Shown: piece after piece, positions 28,611 through 35,940 of the stretch
How the letters are laid out: the number at the start of each line of letters is the position of its first letter
How positions within the stretch are numbered: position 1 is the stretch's first letter
Assembly (NCBI RefSeq): GCF_014395425.1
Contig: NZ_CP060711.1
Span: 3,224,001-3,288,000 of the forward strand
Direction of reading: 5' to 3'
DNA: 64,000 nucleotides
Source: Thermomonas brevis
Lineage (GTDB): Bacteria > Pseudomonadota > Gammaproteobacteria > Xanthomonadales > Xanthomonadaceae
Program-made: the position numbers and the translations under genes
The notes under the pieces: generated by a model
What the model was told of the DNA's origin: nothing
Database searches by the model: none
What the model saw: only the letters and a program-made list of their open reading frames with translations

Positions 28611-30899
28611 TTACGCGGAAACCTTGGCCCGCATCTCGCGCGCGGCTTCCACCAACGCCGTCAACGCCGCGCGGGTTTCCGGCCAGCCACGGGTTTTCAG
28701 ACCGCAATCGGGGTTGACCCAAAGCTGCTGCGGCGCAAGCACCGCCGTCGCCTTCTCCAGCAGCTCCACCATCTCGCGCTTGTTCGGCACGCGCGGCGAG
28801 TGGATGTCATAGACGCCGGGGCCGATCTCGTTCGGATAGCGGAACTGCACGAACGCATCCAGCAGTTCCATCCGCGAACGTGAGGTCTCGATGGAGATCA
28901 CGTCGGCGTCCATCGCCGCCACCGCCTCGATGATGTCGTTGAACTCCGAATAGCACATATGGGTATGAATCTGGGTATCGTCGCGCACGGCGCTGGCGCT
29001 GATGCGGAAGGATTCCACCGCCCAATCCAGATAGTGCTTCCAGTCCGCGCGACGCAGCGGCAGGCCTTCGCGCAGCGCCGGTTCGTCGATCTGGACGATG
29101 CCGATGCCGGCGGCTTCCAGATCGCGCACTTCGTCGCGCAGGGCCAGCGCGATCTGCCGGCAGGTGCGCGAGCGCTCCTGATCGTCGCGCACGAACGACC
29201 ACTGCAGGATCGTCACTGGGCCAGTCAGCATGCCCTTCATCGGCAGCTTGGTCAGCGATTGCGCGTACTGCGACCAGCGCACCGTCATCGGCGCGGGGCG
29301 CGACACGTCGCCCCAGATCACCGGCGGCTTCACGCAGCGGCTGCCGTAGCTCTGCACCCAGCCGTTCTTGGTGAAGGCGAAGCCGTCTAGCAGTTCGCCG
29401 AAGTATTCCACCATGTCGTTGCGCTCGAACTCGCCGTGGACGAGCACGTCGATGCCGATCTCCTCCTGGAAGCGCACGCACTTGGCGGTTTCAGCTTCGA
29501 GGAAGGCTTCGTAATCGGTGTCGGAGAGCTTGCCGGATTTGTTGGCGGCGCGGGCTTCGCGCACGTCCAGCGTCTGCGGGAAGGAGCCGATCGTGGTGGT
29601 GGGGAACAGCGGCAGCTTGAAGCGCGCCTGTTGCGCGTCGCGGCGGGCGGGGAAGGCACTGATGCGCTGCGCGTCGCTGGCGGTCAGCGCGTCGAGGCGC
29701 GCGGCCACTTCGGCGCGATGCACGCGCGCGGATTGCTTGCGCAAGACGATGCGCGCGCGCGCATCGGCGAGGCCCGCTTCGGCATCGGGCTTGCCGGCCA
29801 GCGCGTCGGCCAGCAGGCGTAGTTCGCCGACCTTCTGCTTGGCGAACGACAGCCACGAGTGCAGTTCCGCATCCAGCGATTTTTCGTGGTCGAGATCGAC
29901 CGGCACGTGCAGCAGCGAGCACGACGGGGCTAGCCATAGCTTGTCGTTGCCGACGCGGTCGCGGGCGTGGCGCGCCAGCACCAGCGCGTTGTCGAGATTG
30001 CTGCGCCAGATGTTGCGGCCATCGATCAAGCCTGCCGACAGCACGCGCCCGTCCGGCAGCGCATTCAGCACGGCGTCGAGTTGATCCAGCCCGCGCACCA
30101 GATCGACGTGCAGGCCATCGACCGGCAGCGATGCCGCCAGCGGCAGGTTGTCGCCGAGCGCGCCGAAGTAGGTGGCGAGCAGCAATTTCGGGCGCTTGCG
30201 TGCTGCCAGCGTCGCATAAGCGTGCTGGAAGGCGGCGCGGGTGGCGTCGTCCAAGTCCTGCACCAGCACGGGTTCGTCCAGTTGCACCCACGCCGCGCCG
30301 GCATCGGCCAGCCTGCCAAGCAGCTCGGTATAGACCGGCAGCAGGCGGTCGAGCAGCGCCAAGGCGTCGCTGCCATCGGTGGTCTTCGCCAGTCTGAGGA
30401 AGCTCACCGGGCCGAGCAGCACCGGCCGCGCGTCGAAGTCTAGCGCCTTCGCTTCGAGGTATTCGGCCAACGGCTTGTCGCCGCGCAGGCGGAATTGCTG
30501 GCCGGCGTCGAGTTCGGGGACGAGGTAGTGGTAGTTGGTGTCGAACCACTTGGTCATCTCCAGTGCGCGCAGGTCGAGGCCATCGCGCTGGTGGCCGCGC
30601 GCCATCGCGAAGTAGCCGGCCAGCGGATCGGCGTCGGCAAGCTGGCGATAGCGCTGCGGAATGGCGTCGAACAGGAAGGCGGTGTCCAGCACGTGGTCGT
30701 ACAGGCTGAAGTCGTTGCAGGGCGCGACGTCGGCGCCGGCGTCGCGTTGCAGCGTCCAGTGGCGTCGGCGCAGGTCGCGGGCGGTGGCCTGCAGCGAGGC
30801 GGCGTCGATTTCGCCGCGCCAGTGCGCTTCCAGCGCGCGCTTGAGCTCGCGCTTCGCGCCGATGCGGGGGAAGCCCAGGGTGGTCGTGGTGGTGCTCAT
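28611..30899 (-). CDS. metE: Cobalamin-independent methionine synthase MetE
   Basis: The 762-residue two-barrel enzyme begins with the typical STTTTTLGFPRIGAKRELK. The zinc ligands are His647, Cys649, Glu671 and Cys732, equivalent to E. coli 641, 643, 665 and 726. It transfers a methyl group from polyglutamyl 5-methyltetrahydrofolate directly to homocysteine and needs no B12. It is transcribed alone from a promoter with a 30-bp palindrome and a B12 riboswitch that contains an inserted hairpin repeat. Confidence 0.97.
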   Translation of the reverse strand: MSTTTTTLGFPRIGAKRELKRALEAHWRGEIDAASLQATARDLRRRHWTLQRDAGADVAPCNDFSLYDHVLDTAFLFDAIPQRYRQLADADPLAGYFAMARGHQRDGLDLRALEMTKWFDTNYHYLVPELDAGQQFRLRGDKPLAEYLEAKALDFDARPVLLGPVSFLRLAKTTDGSDALALLDRLLPVYTELLGRLADAGAAWVQLDEPVLVQDLDDATRAAFQHAYATLAARKRPKLLLATYFGALGDNLPLAASLPVDGLHVDLVRGLDQLDAVLNALPDGRVLSAGLIDGRNIWRSNLDNALVLARHARDRVGNDKLWLAPSCSLLHVPVDLDHEKSLDAELHSWLSFAKQKVGELRLLADALAGKPDAEAGLADARARIVLRKQSARVHRAEVAARLDALTASDAQRISAFPARRDAQQARFKLPLFPTTTIGSFPQTLDVREARAANKSGKLSDTDYEAFLEAETAKCVRFQEEIGIDVLVHGEFERNDMVEYFGELLDGFAFTKNGWVQSYGSRCVKPPVIWGDVSRPAPMTVRWSQYAQSLTKLPMKGMLTGPVTILQWSFVRDDQERSRTCRQIALALRDEVRDLEAAGIGIVQIDEPALREGLPLRRADWKHYLDWAVESFRISASAVRDDTQIHTHMCYSEFNDIIEAVAAMDADVISIETSRSRMELLDAFVQFRYPNEIGPGVYDIHSPRVPNKREMVELLEKATAVLAPQQLWVNPDCGLKTRGWPETRAALTALVEAAREMRAKVSA

Positions 30900-30909
30900 T
30901 GGTGGTTGT

Positions 30910-30931
30910 CCTCATGCGGTGGCGGATGAGG
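30910..30931 (-). promoter_or_regulatory. Hairpin sequestering the metE ribosome-binding site
   Basis: On the minus strand CCTCAT and ATGAGG form a 6-bp stem with a 10-base loop; the GAGG of the right arm is the Shine-Dalgarno sequence, 10 bases before the ATG. This would be a translational OFF state for the riboswitch. Confidence 0.6.
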
Positions 30932-31119
30932 AACGAAGGAGGGCGCGCGCCGCCGTCCCGGGCCGGGCAGGCGGACGAACCGGTGACCTTCGCCCCCTCG
31001 GGCGAACCGGCGCTGCAAAGGCCACGGACAGGCGCACGCGGCGCAGGGCGTCGCGTGCATCCGATCCGCTTCCCCTCGAAGCGTCAGGTCGGGCGGCCGC
31101 GCGCTGGTGGCGCGCGACC

Positions 31120-31365
31120 GGTCGGGGCAGGTCTTCGGGCTCGTGGGCTGGAGCGAGGAGTGAGTGGGGAGGAGTGAGCGGTGAGGGAAGCGCGAACACG
31201 CTCCTACTCACTTTTCACTTCTCTTGGCTCACTCCTCGCTTTTTCCTGGCCGTCGCTTCCCAGGACTTGAGGCCCCAGTGCCGATGACGGTTCGTTCCCA
31301 CCTACCGCTGCGGGGCAGCGCCGGCCTTGCATGCGCGAGCATGCGCACCGGACTTCCCTTTTAAT
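31120..31365 (-). ncRNA. Cobalamin (B12) riboswitch of metE, with an inserted repeat
   Basis: On the minus strand it reads AAAAGGGAAGTCCGGTGC (from about 31363), GGCGCTGCCCCGCAGCGGTA, CACTGGGG, CTGGGAAGCG (near 31260) and the B12 box GAGCCCGAAGACCTGCC (31126-31142). Between the GGGAAG element and the B12 box lies a roughly 85-base hairpin of GGAGTGAG repeats (31153-31239) that replaces the usual short peripheral helix. The core elements are intact, so the aptamer probably still folds. The rest of the leader down to 30900 contains only the ribosome-site hairpin and GC-rich stems. Confidence 0.92.
31156..31236. repeat. Inverted pair of GGAGTGAG-family repeats inside the metE riboswitch
   Basis: The arms 31156-31185 and 31207-31236 match the nrdA/nrdB inverted repeat at 25 and 26 of 30 bases. 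They face each other across 21 bases without any gene between them. The outer bases GCGAGGAGTGAG/CTCACTCCTCGC (31153-31164, 31228-31239) pair perfectly. Confidence 0.82.
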
Positions 31366-31395
31366 TCATCGCTATATCTGGATATAGCGATGAAG
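31366..31395. promoter_or_regulatory. Perfect 30-bp palindrome, operator at the metE transcription start
   Basis: TTCATCGCTATATC (31366-31379) and GATATAGCGATGAA (31382-31395) are exact inverses around a 2-base centre. It lies just downstream of the predicted metE start, where a bound dimer would block elongation or initiation. The ATCGCTATATC half-site resembles ArsR-type methionine-cycle regulators such as SahR; that assignment is inference. Confidence 0.75.
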
Positions 31396-31409
31396 CCGCG
31401 ACGAGCGCA

Positions 31410-31438
31410 CGATACGGCCGCCCGGCGGCGGCGTCAAG
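31410..31438 (-). promoter_or_regulatory. Sigma-70-type promoter of metE
   Basis: On the minus strand TTGACG (31438-31433) and TATCGT (31415-31410) are separated by 17 bases. The predicted start is near 31403, followed by the 30-bp palindrome and then the riboswitch. Confidence 0.6.
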
Positions 31439-31496
31439 CGGGCCCGCGCCGCGCGCCATGGCGGAGCTTTCGCAGGCGCGCGGTTACCATGTCCCG

Positions 31497-32135
31497 ATGA
31501 AGGAACGACTGCCTGACTGGTTGCAGCCGTGGCTCGCCGAACTGGCGACCGTGCTGGAAGTGACATTGATCCTGCTGGTGGCGTGGGCGCTGCGCTGGCT
31601 GGTGCGCCGGCTGGTGTCCCGGCTGGCCGCGCGCTACGAGCTGCCGCCGATGGTGGTGATGGGCGCGCGCCGCGTCTCCACCTTCGTGATCGGGATGGCC
31701 GCGGTGCTGGCGTCGTTGCAGCGCTTCGGCGTGTCGGCGGGGGTGCTGTGGGGCGCGTTCACCGGCTTCGCCACGGTGGCGGCGGTGGCGTTCTTCGCCG
31801 CGTGGAGCGTGCTGACCAACATCTTCTGCTCGTTCCTGATCCTGATCACCCGGCCGTTCCGCCTGCTCGACCACATCGAGCTGCTGGAGAACGGCGAGAA
31901 GCCGGGCCTGCGCGGGCAGGTGGTGGACGTCAACCTGATCTACGTGACCCTGCTGGAGCGCCATCCCGGCGGCCACCAGAGCCAGCTGCGCGTGCCCAAC
32001 AGCCAGTTCTTCCAGCGCGCGGTGCGGCGCTGGCCCGGCGAACCGCCAGTGCTCGGCGCGCATGCGGACGAGGAGCGATCCACGCGATCAATGTCGATGC
32101 AGGGCGGCAGCGCCACGGCCGCCGAGCCCGAGTAG
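31497..32135 (+). CDS. Small mechanosensitive ion channel, MscS family
   Basis: The 212-residue protein has about three to four membrane helices and the pore segment GVLWGAFTGFATVAAVA, the Gly/Ala-packed helix of MscS channels, followed by the ITRPFRLLDHIEL beta-domain start. The C-terminal cytoplasmic domain is shortened, ending in a disordered tail. It should release osmolytes under hypo-osmotic shock. The ATG at 31497 (MKERLPDW) is chosen over an upstream one at 31458 because it keeps the short family N terminus. It is convergent with siaD. Confidence 0.85.
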   Translation: MKERLPDWLQPWLAELATVLEVTLILLVAWALRWLVRRLVSRLAARYELPPMVVMGARRVSTFVIGMAAVLASLQRFGVSAGVLWGAFTGFATVAAVAFFAAWSVLTNIFCSFLILITRPFRLLDHIELLENGEKPGLRGQVVDVNLIYVTLLERHPGGHQSQLRVPNSQFFQRAVRRWPGEPPVLGAHADEERSTRSMSMQGGSATAAEPE

Positions 32136-32145
32136 AGCGCGGCGC

Positions 32146-32934
32146 TCAGGCCGCCACGGTCACCCGGTTGCGGCCGCCGCGCTTGGCCTCCAGCAGGGCG
32201 GCATCCGCGCGCGCCACCGCGTCTTCCGGGCGTTCGTCCTGCCGGTAGGCGGTCAGGCCGATGCTGGCGCTGATCCGGTACTCCTCGGAGAGGCAGTCGA
32301 AGCGCAGCCCGTGCAGGAGCTCGGTCAGCCGCTGCATGGTGGCTTCGGCGTCCTCCAGCGAGATGGCCGGCAGCAGGAGCAGGAATTCCTCGCCGCCCCA
32401 GCGACCGCACAGGTCGTATTCGCGCAGCGAATCGCGGGTCGCGCAGGCCACGGTGCGCAGGACCTCGTCGCCGGCGTCGTGGCCGAAGGTGTCGTTGACC
32501 TGCTTGAAGTGGTCGATGTCCAGCAGACCGATGCACAGCGGCGTTTCCAGCCGCTTGCTGCGCGCCGCCTCCTGCTTGAGGCGGTCGTTGAGCAGGCGCC
32601 GGTTGGGCAGGCTGGTCAGGGCGTCGTGGGTGGACGCCTGCTGCAGCGCGCTGTTCAGCTCGTGCATCATGTCCTGGTAGCGGTCGGAGATGCGGGTCAT
32701 CTTCTCCAGCTGCCGCAGCTGCTTCTCGAACCGCTCGGTGCGGGTGCGCTCGTGCACGCGCTCGGAGAACTGCACGCGGTCGGACAGCCGGGCGATGCGG
32801 TCCAGCCGCTGCGCCTGGGTCAGGTACAGCTCCCACAGCGCGGCCAGCGCGGAATGCAGCGGATGGCCGGCATAGGTGGAATCGGCCAGCAAGGCCTCGA
32901 CCATCGCGTCGATGTCGACCCGCACGCCGTTCAC
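32146..32934 (-). CDS. siaD: Diguanylate cyclase, SiaD-like
   Basis: The 262-residue protein has a helical N-terminal region (1-100) and a GGDEF domain with active site GGEEF. An RxxD inhibitory site (REYD) lies five residues before it, so product feedback is expected. It makes cyclic-di-GMP from GTP. The GTG start at 32934 overlaps the siaC stop (GTGA). As last gene of siaABCD it is probably switched on by unphosphorylated SiaC, as in Pseudomonas aeruginosa. Confidence 0.9.
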   Translation of the reverse strand: MNGVRVDIDAMVEALLADSTYAGHPLHSALAALWELYLTQAQRLDRIARLSDRVQFSERVHERTRTERFEKQLRQLEKMTRISDRYQDMMHELNSALQQASTHDALTSLPNRRLLNDRLKQEAARSKRLETPLCIGLLDIDHFKQVNDTFGHDAGDEVLRTVACATRDSLREYDLCGRWGGEEFLLLLPAISLEDAEATMQRLTELLHGLRFDCLSEEYRISASIGLTAYRQDERPEDAVARADAALLEAKRGGRNRVTVAA

Positions 32935-33326
32935 GGCGCGCTGTCCGCGTCCGTGCCGGCGAGGATCTGGAACGGGAAGGTGCAGTCCTCAGCGAATTCC
33001 TCCGCCAGTTCGCGCACGCGCTCGTTGCGCTGGTCGTAGATCCACTGCACGGACACCGCGCGGCCTTCGCCGTGCGCGGTTTCCAGCAGGTCGAAGATGT
33101 CGATCATGGCGCGGATGCTGCTGGTGTTGAGGTAGAGCAGGCGCAGCTCCAGCCGCAGCGGCGCGTCGCCGCCGGCGAGGTAGCGCTCCACCCAGTCGAT
33201 TACCGGGCCGAACAGGTCGAACGCGTTTTCGGGATAGGAATCCCCGCTCAGGCGCAGGACGCCCGCGGCCGTGTCGGCGTGGATGGCGGGGGAAGACTGG
33301 GTGGGGTCGATGCGGATGTCGTTCAT
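32931..33326 (-). CDS. siaC: SiaC-like phospho-switch protein (DUF1987)
   Basis: The 131-residue protein has the family core SGDSYPENAFDLFGPVIDW and the phosphorylation motif LLYLNTSSIRAM, in which Thr68 is the residue phosphorylated by SiaB and dephosphorylated by SiaA in P. aeruginosa. The start at 33326 matches family N termini; an ATG at 33344 would add six residues. Neither has a good ribosome site. Confidence 0.9.
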   Translation of the reverse strand: MNDIRIDPTQSSPAIHADTAAGVLRLSGDSYPENAFDLFGPVIDWVERYLAGGDAPLRLELRLLYLNTSSIRAMIDIFDLLETAHGEGRAVSVQWIYDQRNERVRELAEEFAEDCTFPFQILAGTDADSAP

Positions 33327-33347
33327 GGGGGAATTCGGCTGCATTCG

Positions 33348-33890
33348 TCAGATCAGGGCGGTCAGGCTGAAGAACGCCTTGCCGTCGGGACGCTCGAACA
33401 GCGACGCTTGCAGCGTCTGGCTGGACTTGCGGGCGATGTCGATCAGGCCCAGGCCGGCGCCGCTGGACGCGCCGGGCGTGCGCGGCGCGCGCAGCTGCTC
33501 CTTGTAGAGCGCCTTCAGGCCGGCCTTGTCGAGCTTGCCGAGCGCGTCGATGCGCGCCATCAGCGCCTGCGCGTCGGCGGTTTCCAGCAGGTTGCCGGCG
33601 GACACCAGGTGGTGGCCCTGTTCGTCCTGCGCGATCACCACGGTGGCGGTGGCGTCGGCCTCGCCGTAGCCCATGCGGGTGGCGTAGTGGCGGATGTTCT
33701 GGGTCATCTCGATGTAGACCGAGAACACGTCCATCGCCGCGCCCGGCTGCACCTGGTTGACCTCCAGGTAGTTGCGCAGGGCGTTGCCGATTTCCTCGAT
33801 CAGCGAACGCGACATCGGGCCGTTGAAGCAGAGCATGATCCGGCGCGCGTTGCAGAACTCGCGCAGGGAATACAGGTCGGGCGATTGCAT
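33348..33890 (-). CDS. siaB: SiaB-family protein kinase
   Basis: The 180-residue protein matches the SiaB/DUF6272 family: FNGPMSRSLIEEIGNAL, EMTQNIRHYATRMG (the N-box helix of GHKL-type ATPases) and GAGLGLIDIARKSS (the glycine ATP lid). It should phosphorylate SiaC on Thr68. The ATG at 33890 follows GGAGAAC. It lies 25 bases after siaA. Confidence 0.9.
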   Translation of the reverse strand: MQSPDLYSLREFCNARRIMLCFNGPMSRSLIEEIGNALRNYLEVNQVQPGAAMDVFSVYIEMTQNIRHYATRMGYGEADATATVVIAQDEQGHHLVSAGNLLETADAQALMARIDALGKLDKAGLKALYKEQLRAPRTPGASSGAGLGLIDIARKSSQTLQASLFERPDGKAFFSLTALI

Positions 33891-33915
33891 GCGTTCTCCA
33901 ATCGTCAATCGGGCG

Positions 33916-35904
33916 TCAATCGAGGCGGAACGATAGCACCGTGATGTCGTCACGCTGCGGGTAGTCGCCCTGGTAGCCGGCCAGCGCCGCGGCGAGCGCC
34001 GCGGCCTGTTCCGACAGCGGCCGGTGCGCGTTGGCCTGCAGCAGCTGGCGGAAGCGCCCGCTGCCGAACCCGAAGCCCTGTTCGCCGCCGGCCTGGTCGA
34101 GCAGGCCATCGGTGACCAGGCAGTAGGTGGTGCCGGCGTGCAGCGGCATGCGGACGTTGGCGTAGTCGCCACGGCGGCGATCGCCGAGCGGGCGGCGTGA
34201 GCCGGGCACGTGCTCGACCGTGTCGCCGTCGCTGTGGAACAGGCCGATGGCCGCGCCCGCGAACAGCAGTTCGCCGTCGATGCGGTCGACGTACACCAGG
34301 CCGGCGTCGGTATTGGTGGCGACGGCGCGCGCCAGCTGCGCATCGGCCAGCAGCTCGCGCAGGGTGGCGTCGGCCTGGCGCAGGATGCCGGCCGGATCGC
34401 GCAGCCCGGCCAGGCCCAACGCATGATCGATGGCCGAGCGCGCCAGCATCGTCATCAGCGCGCCCGGCACGCCGTGGCCAGCGCAGTCCATCACCCCGAG
34501 CAGGAAGCCGCGTTCGTCGGCGCGGAACACGTAGAAGTCGCCGCCGACCACGTCGCGCGGCTTCCACAGCACGTGGTGGTTTTCGCCCAGCACCTGCGCC
34601 AGCTCGCGGTCGGGCAGGATGGTGCGCTGGATCAGGCTGGCGTAGTCGATCGAATCGTCGATCTTCTTGTGCGCTTGTACCACCTGCGCGTGACTGGCCT
34701 CCAGCGCGGCGGTGCGCTCGCGCACCTTGTCCTCCAGCTCGCTGGTGTGCGCGCGCACCTGCGCGGCCATGCTGGCGAAGGCGCGGCTCAGCGCGCCGAT
34801 CTCGTCCTTGCCGGCCGCCGGCAGGTCCGCTTCGTAATGTCCCTGCGCGATCGCTTCCGCCGACCGCTGCAGCGCGCGCAGCGGACGCAGCATCAGCCGC
34901 TCGATCGAATAGCCGACGCCGGCCAGCAGCACCACCAGCACGGCGGCCATGCCCAGCCCCAGGTACAGCAGCCAGGGGCCGCCGATGATCTGCGCTTCCT
35001 GCAGGTCCACCAGCGTGACCACGTGCCAGTGCAGCTCCGGGATGAAGCTCACCGCCAGCAGCCGGTGCGCCCGCCCTTGCCGCACTTCCTGCAGCAGGGC
35101 GACGTCGGGCTGGGCGCGGCTGCGCTGGAGCAGGGCGGACAGCGCGGCGGGATCGGTGCCCGGTAGCAAGCCAGCCAGAGTCTGGTCCGCGCCTGCGCGT
35201 TTCTGCGCGAGGTTCAGCGCCACCCGGCGCTGGTCCGGGTGCGCCTGGATGGCGCCTTCGGCGTCGACGATCATCGGCACCACGCCGGGCTCGGCGCGGT
35301 TGATGAGCGCGTGCAGAAAGCCCGACAGGTCCACGCCGCTGCCGGCGATGCCGAGCTTCTGCCTGCCGTCTTGCGCCACCACGTTGATCCACACCCGCGT
35401 CTGCCGCAGCTTGGCGTCGTAGTTGACGTTGATGTTGTACGGCTGGCCGGAGCGCAGGGTGGCGAAGAACCAGCCGTCCTCCGGGTCGTCGGCGTGCAGG
35501 TGGTAGCGCGGCAGCTCGCTTGTCGGCTTGCCGGCCTCGTTGAAGTAGTAGCCGAGGTCGAGCGCGCTGATGACGAAGTAGGTGCCGCTGCTCAGCGCCT
35601 GCTGGTAGCCGCGGGCTTCCTCGAAGAAGGCGGCGCGGTTGGCGGCGCTGGGGTCGCGCAGCATCCGCCACAGCAGCGGCGAATCCGCCAGCCGCTGCGA
35701 CAGCGCCAGCTCCCGGCTGAGCGGGGCGAGGATGCGCTCGCGGTTGAGCAATGTGTAATCGCGCGCGTACGCCTGGCCGAAATGGCTGCGCGCGGCGGCG
35801 GCGAGCTTGCTGCCGATCAGCAGCGCCGGCAGCAGCGCCAGCAGGCAGGCGACCAGCAGCGCCAGCAAGGATTTACCGCGAAGTCCCAACCCCTTGCTGG
35901 CCAT
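33916..35904 (-). CDS. siaA: SiaA-like membrane PP2C/SpoIIE phosphatase with sensor domain
   Basis: The 662-residue protein has a first membrane helix (about 12-32), a dCache-like periplasmic sensor (about 35-310), a second membrane helix (about 315-340), a HAMP linker (RPLRALQRSAEAIAQGHYEADL), a coiled coil, and a PP2C/SpoIIE domain with the metal-site motifs DVVGGDFYVF and GVMDCAGHGVPGAL. It should dephosphorylate SiaC in response to an external signal and so control c-di-GMP output. First gene of siaABCD; the ligand is unknown. Confidence 0.92.
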   Translation of the reverse strand: MASKGLGLRGKSLLALLVACLLALLPALLIGSKLAAAARSHFGQAYARDYTLLNRERILAPLSRELALSQRLADSPLLWRMLRDPSAANRAAFFEEARGYQQALSSGTYFVISALDLGYYFNEAGKPTSELPRYHLHADDPEDGWFFATLRSGQPYNINVNYDAKLRQTRVWINVVAQDGRQKLGIAGSGVDLSGFLHALINRAEPGVVPMIVDAEGAIQAHPDQRRVALNLAQKRAGADQTLAGLLPGTDPAALSALLQRSRAQPDVALLQEVRQGRAHRLLAVSFIPELHWHVVTLVDLQEAQIIGGPWLLYLGLGMAAVLVVLLAGVGYSIERLMLRPLRALQRSAEAIAQGHYEADLPAAGKDEIGALSRAFASMAAQVRAHTSELEDKVRERTAALEASHAQVVQAHKKIDDSIDYASLIQRTILPDRELAQVLGENHHVLWKPRDVVGGDFYVFRADERGFLLGVMDCAGHGVPGALMTMLARSAIDHALGLAGLRDPAGILRQADATLRELLADAQLARAVATNTDAGLVYVDRIDGELLFAGAAIGLFHSDGDTVEHVPGSRRPLGDRRRGDYANVRMPLHAGTTYCLVTDGLLDQAGGEQGFGFGSGRFRQLLQANAHRPLSEQAAALAAALAGYQGDYPQRDDITVLSFRLD

Positions 35905-35940
35905 GTGATTCCCTGCGCTGTCGGCGCCGATTTTGCCACA

